A DNA stretch of 64,000 nucleotides from Jacaranda mimosifolia. Taxonomy: Eukaryota; Streptophyta; Magnoliopsida; Lamiales; Bignoniaceae. Where the stretch lies: NCBI GenBank assembly GCA_018894105.1, contig CM032119.1:16819246-16883245 (forward strand), in the 5' to 3' direction. The notes under the pieces are model-generated. The model had not been told where the DNA came from and searched no databases. It was given only the letters and a program-made list of their open reading frames with translations. Positions within the stretch are counted from its first letter, which is position 1. Each line of letters starts with the position of its first letter. Below are positions 1 through 9,353 of this stretch, piece after piece. The position numbers were made by a program, and so were the translations under genes.

Positions 1-997
1 TTTTTGTACTTCCTTGTCCTTTTACCAAATTTACCTCAATTCATGAGTGAAACAACACATACATAAGACCCTCTAATGCACTAAAAGTATGTTTTCTTAA
101 AATAATGATTGTGATAGTACGCATGCAAATAGTTTGGAACACAAATAGCCATATCCAACCACTTGTATTTACATTCATACTAGCTAGTATAAACTATTGA
201 TGAATGAGGTAAATATATATATATATATCCTTTCGGCACCACCAACAAAAAACTAATGAACCTCTCATGACAATATCAGTCCGAAGATTAATAAATCATA
301 GTTTAATAATCATACAATGGTCATATTAAGACAAATTCAACTTGATCTCTTATGTATAAAGAATGATACTGTAAATTGAGAAAAATATTGTTTTTTTAGT
401 TTTTTGTACTTATTTTTCTATTAATGTATTTAATTCCACTCATTTTGTACTTATTTGGTGTGCTTTTGTACTTGCTTTCCTTTGGCTGAACTTTTCCCAA
501 TTCAATAGTTGAAACAACACATAAGACCGTCTAATGCACTAAAGTCATATTTTTTTCAAGTAATGATCGTGATAGTATGTGTGTGAATGGTTGGGAACAC
601 AAATCACATTTATACTAGTATAAACCATTGATGATATGGTAAATGTATCCTTTCTACACCATCACCAAAAATCAATGAACCTCTCATAACTATATTAGTC
701 CTAAGACTTATAAATCATGGTTTAAGAATCATGTAATGGCCAAATTAAGACAAATTCAACTTGATCTATTATGTACTAAGAATAATATCATAAATTGAGG
801 AAAAAATACCATTATTTTTATTCTATACTTGATTTTTCATGTTCTATGCTTAGTTTACCTCGTTTAGTACTTATTTGGCGTGCTTTTTCTTATACTGAAT
901 TTACCTCAATCTGATGGGAGAAACAACATTACGACCCTCTAATGGACCAAAATCATGTTTTATTTAAGTAATAGTCCTAATAGTGTGTATGCAAATG
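1..997 (+). repeat. Left block of a ~410-460 bp tandem repeat
   Basis: About two and a half copies of one unit lie head to tail. The marker gaaacaacacat recurs near 49, 511 and 920, giving spacings of about 462 and 409 bp. Each unit contains, in order, a T-rich part with repeated 'gtactt' words, 'acctcaatt', 'gaaacaacacataagacc', 'taaaccattgatgaatgaggtaaa', 'aatgaacctctcatga' and 'agacaaattcaacttgatct'. The first unit has an (AT)n tract at about 213-228. The same repeat resumes at 48158, so the retrotransposon nest was inserted into this array. I see no coding potential. It may be a true satellite or tandem sequence carried by an unrecognised transposon. Confidence 0.85.
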
Positions 998-2540
998 GTT
1001 TTAGAGCAAGAAAAGTTACCTTGAAAAAAAATTTGAAGGCAACAAGAAAGATCTTCCATTAGAACAATTTCTATTTAAGATCTGCCTCTTCTTTCTCTTG
1101 GATCTTCTTCTCCACACCTAAGATCAACAAGTCCAGCAACATTTGTTCAGAAATTTCCTCCAAACGGAGGCAAGATTAGCAGCAAAACCGTGAGTAAATC
1201 ACTAAGGCTATCGGTCACAGAGATCCTCCAAAAACCATCTTCAATTGAAGGATCTAGTTCAGTAATTCTGAGCATTCCACTTGTTGTGCCTCTAAAGTTG
1301 ATCTACACACCTAGATGCACTCTTAATCCTCACTCAATAGGCTATAATATGGAGGAGGAAGAAGAAGGAAGAAGGGAGAAAGGTGTGAGGGAGTTGGAAG
1401 AAAGAGAAGGTGGTTGATGAGAATCTAGTGAAGAGATATTTCTCAACACATGAGGTAACCTCTTTAAGGAAAATATGGGAAGCAAATTATCATTAAGTGG
1501 CTGACCATATGAGAGCTAGGTGGTATATTTAATTATTTATAGTGTGATTGAGAAGTTCTTGGAAGCTTCCATCACACTCTCTTCACATTGCCAACTTGTA
1601 TGCTCATTTGCATGCTTAGTTGGCATTTTAATTAGATTCTCTTGCTAATTACATTAACTCCTTAATTTAATTAGATTAACTTAATTCTTTAAGTTAATTA
1701 AAATGACTTAATGTCTTAAGTTGGCATTGACTAATTAAATTGCCACAGGGCACCAATTAAATTAACTCCTTAATTTAATTGATCTAATTTAATTCTTTAA
1801 ATTAATTTGATTAATATAACACTTAAATTAATCAAACTATTGTGACCAACTCTTAATTAGTCAACTTGGTGTCTTTTCCAAACTTGACCATTCTAATTAT
1901 CTAACTCCGTAGATAATTTTCTCCAATTTAATAAGAGTGTTCTAGGCTTTTGTGTGTGACCCTTTAGGTTCACTAATTAATTAGACATGGGCTCACAAAT
2001 GATTTATTGAATATTAAATATTTCGATTAGTCTAAACTCTTTTAATCACTCTTTCAAATAATCTCTATTAATTGAAGAATGCCCAATCTCCATAGTCGAT
2101 ATCTAGCACAAACCTATGGAGCCCAACCAAGTGGATGAATTAATTTGAGGGTGAACCATTCCACTTACGATTGTCGTGCAAATACGGTCCTTCCATTTTC
2201 TATCTCCCGAAAGAGGTTTAGGGTAAGATATTTGTTGGTTTTCCTGTAGCCTCAATAACTATGTATCTATTCTTTATGTTCGATTGCCAATTATGACCTT
2301 AACTTTATAAAGCTTATTTTCCAAATTGTTATACTATCTTGTGCAAAGATTTCTTGGAATCGATCATCTTAGAATACATAGCAGATCAACCCGTTCTCCG
2401 CTAACGGACGAAATAAATCCTATCTTAGAACTCACTAACCTCCATGCTTAGGTAGCTTGTGCCCAACCTAAGCCCTGGGTGACCTGCTACGTGGCCTGAG
2501 CAAAATTAAATCATAAGGACCTAAATACAAGGTTATCGTG
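998..2540 (-). repeat. Copia A 3' LTR, first part (outer end truncated)
   Basis: The sequence from about 998 matches the right LTR from about 42278 onward ('agttacctt', 'aacaagaaagatcttcca', 'tctcttggatcttcttct'). The right LTR has about 125 bp more at its outer end, starting tgaagg at 42153. The left LTR has lost this part together with the adjoining repeat sequence. The LTR is interrupted at 2541 by gypsy A and resumes at 8481. The open stretch at 1190-1417 is LTR sequence, not a gene. Confidence 0.88.
1535..1578 (-). promoter_or_regulatory. Copia A LTR core promoter: TATA box next to a stem-loop
   Basis: On the minus strand a perfect 8 bp inverted repeat (AGTGTGAT at 1571-1578, ATCACACT at 1541-1548) is followed directly by TATAAATAA (about 1534-1542). 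The loop contains the palindrome GGAAGCTTCC (1561-1570). The same stem and TATA arrangement occurs in copia B, C and E LTRs. The TATA role is inferred from its position in the LTR. Confidence 0.6.
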
Positions 2541-3171
2541 TGTCACAGGGCACTTCTCAAGTAACTTGTAAATTGCGCATTGTGCGGCTAGTAGCTTGCC
2601 ACACATAAGCTACATTCGTTGAAACTTAATAATCGACAACCATCTCGGTAACTATCAACTGTCTCAATAACTATCAACAGGAAAATAACCGTCAAGAGCT
2701 TAATAACCGCTGGGTGATTATTGCATCGCACTCATGCCCAGCGGTACTTACGCACACGCCAGAACATTTTAGAGGCACAATCCAGTGAAAAGAAAATATG
2801 ATTTCATTAATAACATCAACAGTGAAATATCGACAATCGTTGGAGTAATGCTAGGTGTCGGGGGAAGAGGAGACTCCTATAAGGTTTATTACAACTTAGC
2901 TTCTACTCCTCATTCCCCATATAATAAGCTTAAAAAAGAAACACATTGTGATAGTACTAGATATAGAAAAGTTGAAAATTATAACAAAATGACAGCATCC
3001 TAGCTGCATATTTACAAGAGGAAAAACAAAAGAAAAGGACTACAATTAAGGACACAGTAGATAAACTCCTTGGAGTGCAAGTCTATTGATGTAAGCTGGT
3101 GAGAAGCTACTGGGATGGCCTGGATGCCCTATAGATAGTCAAGGGCCTAATGGCGGGGGTGACCCTTAACA
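2541..3171 (-). repeat. Gypsy A 3' LTR
   Basis: This is a direct repeat of 7855-8480: shared blocks include 'ttgcatcgcactcatgccca', 'gcacaatccagtgaaaagaa' and 'aaactcctt.gagtgcaagtct'. It starts TG and ends CA on both strands. The end of the chromodomain reading frame runs about 25 bases into this LTR before its stop at 3147. Short open frames here are LTR sequence and not genes. Confidence 0.93.
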
Positions 3172-3530
3172 TTTTCCTCCACTTGAGATGGCGACGTCCT
3201 TAGTGATATTGAGGCTTGATATGCCTCTAACAGAGGTTTGAACGCCTTGAGGTCCGTCACCTGCTCCCAAGTGTTCTTGTCGTTGCTACATCCCTTCTAT
3301 TTTACCAAGTACTCCATCTGAGTTGTGCTTCCTGTGTCGGTTACTTGGTGATCTGGATTTGCTTCCGCCACCTTTTCTCTTTCTTCATCAATATCAACTG
3401 TGGGTGGTTGGGTCTATTGCGGGATGTGTCCTCTTAATCTTTATGATAGGGCTTGAGTTGGCTCACGTAGAGGACATTGTGAATTTTCCACCAATCAGGC
3501 AATACTACTTTGTCGTCTACCTTTCCGATT
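3147..3530 (-). pseudogene. Gypsy A integrase C-terminus and chromodomain (broken)
   Basis: Minus-strand translation of about 3330-3180 gives MEYLVK, a stop, KGCSNDKNTWEQVTDLKAF, which is a chromodomain: the EYLVKWKG core with its Trp turned into a TAG stop, followed by the N-x-T-W-E motif. In chromoviruses this C-terminal module binds histone marks and steers integration into heterochromatin. Just upstream (about 3530-3430) the integrase tail ends WKIHNVLYVSQLKPYH, the usual link between integrase and chromodomain. The frame continues over the polypurine tract and stops six codons inside the LTR. Several frameshifts and stops make it non-functional. Confidence 0.82.
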
Positions 3531-4740
3531 CATTTAATGATAGACAGTTGTCCAATGTACTTTTGCATCAGGCTAGGGTCTCTCATCCTTGATGCTTTCG
3601 ATTGTCTTGGATCAAGGACCTTCATCAATACCATATCTCCCACTTGGAATTCATTGAAGCGGTGATTCTGATCTACATGCTTTTTTATCCACTTGTAAGC
3701 TTTCTCAAGGTAGCTTCAGGCTAAATTGACATTTTATTTCCATTCATGCGAGAAACTCCATGCGAGAGGAGATCGCACACCCTGTGGAGAGTCCAAAGTA
3801 TGTGGGACTTGTGGTTATTGCCCAATCACAATCTCAAAAGCACTCTTATTAGTGGGAGAGCACTTTTGGGCGTTGAAACATAATTGAGCGACATCCAAGA
3901 GCTTCACCCAATCCTTCTAAGAGCTACTCACAAAGTGTAGAAATTATTCCTCCAACATGGAATTGAAGCGCTCGGTCTAGCCATCAGATTGTAGATGATA
4001 GCTCGAGCTTATATTCAGTTTGGATCCAAGGAGTCTGAAGAGCTCGTTCCAAAATTTTCCAGTAAATCGAGAGTCCCAATCACTGGCAGTATCCTTCGGC
4101 AATACCCAATACTTAAAAATATGTTTGAAGAAGAGATGAACCGTCCCTTCTACTGTAATATGTTTAAGGGTTGCAATGAATGTATCATACTTAGAAAATT
4201 GATCTACCATGATAATGATGGTCCCCAAATATTCTACCTGAGGCAACCCAATGATATAATCCATAGATATGCTCTTCCAAGATCATTGGGGAATAGGAAG
4301 TGGCTCCAACAAGCTTGGTTTCTTCTGATGGTCTGACTTGTCCTGCTGGCACACAAGACAGGTATGAATAATACAATCTATGCACCAAGGCATGGGTGCG
4401 TTCTGCTCTTGGGTATCTCACCCAAGAAGTGTCGTGGCATTCCGAAATTAATGATTTCCTCAGGTCCCTCCTTTCGGAATATACATATGGCTTCCTTTGG
4501 TCATCAGGAGTCCTCCATCCATTCAAAACTGTCGAGTTTTGCCCTTCTCGACAAGGTCGACAAAATACTATCCTATAGGATCTTTCGACAAGAGCTCCCG
4601 TATTCGATCCTTCACAAAAGTGGTAACTACACTCGAGGACAAAACGGCCACAACCCTCATATGATCCGCCCTTCAGCTTAAGGCATCTGCCACATGATTG
4701 CTCATACTGGCATGGTACTCCAAGGAAAAGTTAAACTCTA
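3530..4740 (-). pseudogene. Gypsy A integrase (decayed)
   Basis: Integrase would insert the element DNA into the host genome. The catalytic core is readable on the minus strand at 4264-3977: MDYIIGLPQVEYLGTIIIMV followed by the first Asp (VDQFSKYD) and the second (DWDSRFTGKFW). The third acidic block follows at about 3977-3940 as DG-stop-TERFNSMLEE, where the Gln codon of DGQTER has become TAG. Upstream, 4526-4270 carries an HHCC-like zinc-binding region with frame changes. The C-terminal part (about 3660-3560, FQVGDMVLMKVL) is the usual DNA-binding tail. Open frames on the plus strand at 3995-4681 are shadows. Confidence 0.85.
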
Positions 4741-4750
4741 CCAACAATTC

Positions 4751-5170
4751 TCACCACCGTCCCTGTTTACTAATCAGTTTAGACTGACTCATAAAATAGC
4801 TAACTGCAGTATTCTCTGTCTTGACCACAAAATAAGAGCCGAACAAGTAATGCCACCATAGTCTGAGGCAGTGAACTACGGATAGCAACTTTTTCTCATG
4901 GGTCGAGTAGCGCCTCTCTATTTTCTTCAACTTATGGCTCTCAAAAGCAACAGGATGCCCATCCTGAATCAGAACTCCTCTAAGTGCAAAGTCTAAAGCA
5001 TCAGTCTCCACTTTGAACATCTTTTTTAACTCCGAGAGGGCCAACAAAGGATCCGACACCATAGCTTTCTTCAATCGCTCGAATGTTGCTTGGCATTGGG
5101 GTGTCCAATTCAAAGACTCTATCTTCTTCATGAGGTCAGTGAGGGGTCACGCTATTTTAGAGTAGCCCTT
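4751..5170 (-). pseudogene. Gypsy A RNase H domain
   Basis: The 126-codon frame 5131-4751 contains FKVETDALDFALRGVLIQDG and FESHKLKKIERRYSTHEKKL, the hallmark of the RNase H-like domain that follows RT in Ty3/gypsy polyproteins and degrades the RNA strand of the RNA/DNA hybrid. The Asp of the ETDA block and the YSTHEKKLL block are present. The RT tether (LNWTPQCQATFERLKKAM) precedes it. Upstream continuity is broken by stops. Confidence 0.88.
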
Positions 5171-5370
5171 CACAAATCTACAATAATAGTTTGCCCGAGA
5201 GACGACCGTACCTCATGAACATTCCTGGGAGGCTGCCACTCCTGAATAGCTTGTACTTTCTTTAGGTCCATTTGAATTCTCCTTCGCTCCACACTGTGAC
5301 CCAAGAAATGAATTTTCTCCTGAGCGAATGAACATTTCGATGGCTTGGCATACAGTTCATGCTCACAGAG

Positions 5371-5960
5371 TTAGGTAAGAGCCTTTCGCAGATGCTTCAC
5401 ATGTTCGGCTAAGGTCCCACTATACACCACAATACCATCTAAGTACACCACCGCAAACTCATCCAGAAAACCATGGAGTATCTGCTTCGTTAACATACTG
5501 AAGGTTGCTAGGGTGTTTGTCAGGTCAAAAGGTATGACTAGAAACTTAAAGGCCCCATATCTCGTGACTGTGTAGTCTTTGCCTAGCCCCCTCATTGATC
5601 CAAATGTGCCATTAACCCTACCTCAGATCAACCTTTGTAAAGTACTTTGCCCTGCTAAGTCGGTCAAAGCAATCGGCCACAAGTGGTATAGGATATTTAT
5701 TTTTCATAGTGATTTTGTTCAATGCCCGATCGTCATAGCACATTCGTAAGACCCATCAGCCTTCTTCTAGAAAAATACAAGGGCCCCATATGGTAACTTA
5801 GCTGGCTTGATGATCCTATACTCTAGCATCTCCCTTAGCTGCTTCCTAAGCTCTTCAAGCTTAGGTTGCGACATCCGATATGGTGCCTAGATGGGAGGTT
5901 TGGTACCCAGCACCAATTCAATCTCATGATCAACTGATCTCTTCGGCGGTAGCTTTCAAG
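5371..5960 (-). pseudogene. Gypsy A reverse transcriptase (decayed)
   Basis: The clean part is 5595-5371: YTVTRYGAFKFLVIPFDLTN and VVYLDGIVVYSGTLAEHVKH match the palm region of Ty3/gypsy RT. The catalytic box that usually ends in two Asp reads YLDG, so an essential residue is lost. Further upstream (about 5960-5600), pieces such as YRMSQPKLEELRKQLREMLE and the KPAKLPYGA block are recognisable through stops and frame changes. RT would copy element RNA into DNA. Confidence 0.88.
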
Positions 5961-6135
5961 GTAGTTTATTTGGCATAACATCCTCAAACACCCGCAAGAG
6001 TTCCTTAACCATACTAGGGATTGCCCCTGACACCTCTTCTATCTCCTCAAAGAGAATGGTGCATAAGAATGACGGCTCATTTTATTTGCAACTCTTCTCA
6101 TACTGAATGGCTGAGAGATTTTTATCTGCTGGCTT

Positions 6136-6483
6136 TCAGATTAATATAGGAATGATGCACGGCTTGCTTCCTATCATCATCAATGAATCCACATGCAGCA
6201 TAACCATCATCCTTGCATCTCGCAAAAATTTAAGCGCAAGGATAAGCCTGAAATCATCCATCATGACCACTGAAAGGTTGATCCTTCCTTCAAATGGCCC
6301 TACTTTGATGAGCACAGATTTGGCCACCCCTGCAATCGGCTGAGCAACTAAATTAATAGCTTTCACCCATCCAACTCTTTTCTCTAGTACAAGCCTGAGT
6401 CTCTCCACTTCGACACTTGCTAGGTAGTTGTGGGTGGCACCAGTATCGACCATAACATGAAATAGCTTGCCATTAATCTTCAC
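6136..6483 (-). pseudogene. Gypsy A aspartic protease
   Basis: The frame begins MKINGKLFHVMVDTGATHNY. DTGA is the active-site motif of retroviral-type aspartic proteases, here intact, and it sits about 12 residues into the domain as expected. The rest (VLIKVGPFEGRINLSVVMMD) follows the family pattern. The protease would mature the Gag-Pol precursor. It lies between the zinc knuckle (6756-6794) and the RT, but is separated from both by stops, so it is part of a dead polyprotein and not a free gene. Confidence 0.85.
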
Positions 6484-6506
6484 ATCAACTCTCTCTTTTT
6501 ATAATT

Positions 6507-7831
6507 TTAGGGTTGTGATTTCTCCTTTGGCTGGCTCTCTATTAGGGCTGGCGCAACTTTACTTGCCCTTCGTGGCACTATTCTTTTAGCTGCCACATGT
6601 GAAATTATATTGCACCACTGTGAAATGGCCCCAAGGTTGTCCTCACCCTCATCCAGCTCTTGTTCCCCAATAGCAGAAGCCCAAGTCTCAACTTGCTTAA
6701 GCATCCTCTCCACTTCTATAAGGCTCACCAAAGCGTTATGTAAATGCTGCTTCAGTCAATCTTTCATCCGATGTGGACCACCACAAAGGAAACATTTGTT
6801 GCTCTTCTGCGATACTCCCTGCATGTTCTCTTATTTCTCCTTATTGGAACTCGCTTGTGAGCTCCCTTGGGTGTGGGATTGCCTTTTCCCCCATATTTGC
6901 TTAGATTCGGCTTGAATGACTTTGCCCTGCCCCCTTTTGACTGACTAGTATTAGAGGCTGCCTATTTCTCCTTTTGGGGCTCGAAACCATAATTCATTAA
7001 CCACTCAACGGCTCCCATAGGAGTATTCAAATTGGCCACTCTTTGATGCTATAGCTCAGCACGTGCCCGCAGTTTTAATCTTTCTAAAAATGTGAAGTTT
7101 ATCCTTCTCGGACATGTCCGTAATGTAACACATGTGTGTGGAAAAAGCTTTCACATATTTCCTGATGGAAGTTGTATGCTTCAGGTCTCGTAAGGCCCGT
7201 CTGGCATTATACTTGATATTTTTGGGAAGAATTGTTGCCTAATTAATTTTCAAAGTTGATCCTATGTATCTATATGTATCTGATGTGCCTGTATATCTGC
7301 ATATTTGGTCCTCCACCATAGTTTTCTATCTCCCATCAAATACATGATAGCGGTCGCCACATTTCTTACCTCATCCTCAATATTAGCAGCAAGAAAGTAT
7401 TGCTCCATGTCAAACAAAAAGTTCTTGACCTCTTTTGCATCTCTTGCACCCCCGTAAGCTCTGGGCTCTAGCATCCGAAGCCTAGCAACTGGGTCTGGAT
7501 TAATGGTAGGTCCATTACTCATTGCTCTCTGAAGTAAGCCAATCTGAATCGACATTGCTTTTATTTCTCATCTCAGATCAGCCGTATTGTTTGCCCTCAG
7601 TAGCTCCGTCAAAGCCCAACAAACATCTTTGCTCTCACCTAATTGCGAGTGGAGATCCGTGATCCCTGCCTCCAATCTTTTAATCTTCTCCTCCAAGGTC
7701 TTAACCACAAACCACAGCTTAGAGTTCTTGTCCTCTAGTGCATCCAACCATTATTTTGTAGTACCAACCCATCTCGGGCCTTCATTCTCTTGCCCCACCA
7801 TATTTACGAAAGCTACAGGTTCTGGTTCCAT
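6507..7831 (-). pseudogene. Gypsy A gag with zinc knuckle (broken)
   Basis: Gag forms the particle that packages element RNA. The likely start is the ATG at 7831 on the minus strand (MEPEPVAFVNMVGQEN), just inside the 5' LTR. It is followed by a heptad-like region (VVKTLEEKIKRLEAGITDL), one stop, and then the gag core at 7555-7262 (RAYGGARDAKEVKNFLFDME, GDRKLWWRTKY). A CCHC knuckle lies at 6756-6794 as CFLCGGPHRMKD, its last Cys replaced by a stop. 6731-6507 is gag linker. The AKE-x-NFL-x-D-MEQYF pattern is like that of Galadriel-type chromoviruses; that lineage is a tentative inference. Confidence 0.82.
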
Positions 7832-7854
7832 TACCTCGGCTAGTGGATCAAGAC

Positions 7855-8480
7855 TGTCACAGGGCGCTTCTCAAGTAACTAGGAAATTGGCACTTTGTGG
7901 CTAGTAGTTTACCACACGTCAGCTACGTTTATTGAAATATAATAACCAACAACTATCTCGGTAACCATCAACTATCTCACTAATTGTCAACAACAAAATA
8001 ATAGTCAAGAGCTCAATAAATGCTTGGTGATTGTTGCATCGCACTCATGCCCAGTGGTACTGACGCACATGCTAGAACACTTTAAATGCACAATCCAGTG
8101 AAAAGAAAATATGATTTCATTGATAACATCAATAGTACAATATCGACAATCGTTGGAACAATGAAAGATACTGGGGGGAACCTTACAAAGTTTGGTACAA
8201 CTCAGCTTCAACTCCTTATTCTTTCCTACAATAGGCATAAAAAAGAAAAACATTGTGGCAATACTAGATACAGAAAAGCTGACAATTACAATAAAATGGC
8301 ACCATCCTGGCTGCATATTTAGAAGAGAAAAATAAATAAAAAAGGGCCTACACCTAAGGACATAGTAGATAAACTCCTTAGAGTGCAAGTCTGTTGATGC
8401 AAGTTGGTGAGAGGTAGCCGGGGCGACCTGAATGCCCTGTAGACAGTCAAGGGGCCCAATGGCGGGGGCAACCCTTGTAC
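7855..8480 (-). repeat. Gypsy A 5' LTR
   Basis: This is the partner of 2541-3171. Its outer end reads aacccttgtac instead of gacccttaaca, so the terminal TG of the element strand is eroded. The interior side (rc of 7835-7854) shows no convincing tRNA primer binding site. The 162-codon open frame at 8005-8493 is an accidental frame in this LTR. Confidence 0.9.
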
Positions 8481-8975
8481 TGTTGAACCTCAAGTCAAAG
8501 GTCTAATTATATGCAGTATTGTAAGCTAGAGGATTTTTCACTACTAACATGCCACTTCAACCACCTTGTGGATTCTCTAGGCAAGTTTTCAGTGAACTTG
8601 TTCTTTAATAAGCACCTACTAATATGGATCCATGTTTAACATAGATTGCCCATGAAATGGGGCAATATCTAACTCTTTGGAGTATGCATCGTTAGTGCAA
8701 GCCTATCTGAAGTTTAGAATCCCCATCTCATAAGATTCTATGACTTGGAGTATTTAAAATTATGACCATAGAAACTTGTTTCATGATTACCCTTATATGC
8801 ATAACCAAGTCTCGTAGTCTTGTATAATTGAAGGGCTTCAACCAAATGCATGGAAAGAAAATCATAAATACATAAGATGAAGATGACCATTCTATTGAAT
8901 ATCATTTAATCAAAACTATTACATAGAGTAGTTATACATGCCAATCTAATTGGCTTGTGGGGCACTATTCCAACA
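8481..8975 (-). repeat. Copia A 3' LTR, second part
   Basis: After gypsy A the LTR resumes with 'aacctcaagtcaaaggtctaat'-type sequence, matching 47640-48157 of the other LTR, and ends 'ggcactattccaaca' at 8975. On the element strand this is the LTR start TGTTGGAATAGTGCC. Confidence 0.9.
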
Positions 8976-8990
8976 ATCTCCCACTTACCC
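8976..8990 (-). promoter_or_regulatory. Copia A polypurine tract
   Basis: The minus strand reads GGGTAAGTGGGAGAT directly before the LTR start. This is the plus-strand primer site used in reverse transcription. Copia B has the close match GAGCAAGTAGGAGAT at 11536-11550. Confidence 0.85.
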
Positions 8991-9353
8991 TAAAGCCAAT
9001 TCCCAAAAGCCTTTAAGCCCGTCTTCTCAAGATGCCTTTCAGAGACCTTTTAGGTTAGGGGTTTAGTAAGTGGATTTGCTATCTTTTGAGGCAACTCTCT
9101 CTACTCAAATGTTGCCTCTATCAATGATCTCTCGAATTAAGTATTAACACCTTAAAATGAACTTAGATAGCTGATGAGATCTTGGTTCTTTCACTTACAC
9201 AACGGATCCATTGGTGTCATAATAGACAACTATTGGCTTTTCCATGCTTGGTGCTACATCCAACTCTTGGATGAAGTTTTTCATCCGAACACCTTCCTTT
9301 GCAGTGTTTGACACCGTAATGTATTCTATTTTAGTGGTAGAATCAGCCGTAGT
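8991..9353 (-). pseudogene. Copia A RNase H, C-terminal part
   Basis: The minus-strand translation contains ADSTTKIEYITVSNTAKEGV, MKNFIQELDVAPSMEKPIVV, DTNGSVV, EPRSHQLSKF, REIIDRG and KAFGNWL. These are the successive blocks of the copia RNase H and its C-terminal tail, here with several stops. The upstream part of the same domain lies at 18066-18203, beyond the inserted copia B. The Asp-Asn-Asn block reads YDTN. Confidence 0.88.

Larger units (their letters stand above)
2541..8480 (-). mobile_element. Gypsy A: chromovirus (Ty3/gypsy) inserted in the copia A LTR
   Basis: LTRs at 2541-3171 and 7855-8480 start tgtcacaggg and end near gacccttaaca on the plus strand, so the element reads TGTTAAGGGT...CCCTGTGACA on its own strand. 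The polypurine tract AGTGGAGGAAAA lies just inside the left LTR (3172-3183), fixing the minus orientation. Domain order on the minus strand is gag, zinc knuckle, protease, RT, RNase H, integrase, chromodomain, as in chromoviruses. Flanks tcgtg (2536-2540) and tgttg (8481-8485) match at 3 of 5 positions and may be an eroded target duplication. Removing the element rejoins the copia A LTR. The two LTRs differ at roughly one position in five or six by eye (not computed), so the insertion is old. Confidence 0.93.

Noticed and set aside
1..997. CRISPR-like or other spaced repeats
   Set aside because: Repeats are long, contiguous units of 410-460 bp without short identical repeats and unique spacers; the setting is a plant genome.
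1190..1417. 75-codon open frame with acidic tail
   Set aside because: It lies within the copia A LTR; the other LTR copy (42420-42670) has stops in the same place, so it is not a conserved gene.
3995..4681. Plus-strand frames of 60-113 codons
   Set aside because: They lie antisense to the gypsy A integrase, whose motifs are clear on the minus strand.
7835..7854. Primer binding site for gypsy A
   Set aside because: GTCTTGATCCACTAGCC after the LTR does not resemble the common tRNA-derived sites, so no call was made.
8005..8493. 162-codon open frame, the longest in the window
   Set aside because: It is read through the gypsy A 5' LTR and into the copia A LTR, has no domain, and is broken in the partner LTR at 2541-3171.
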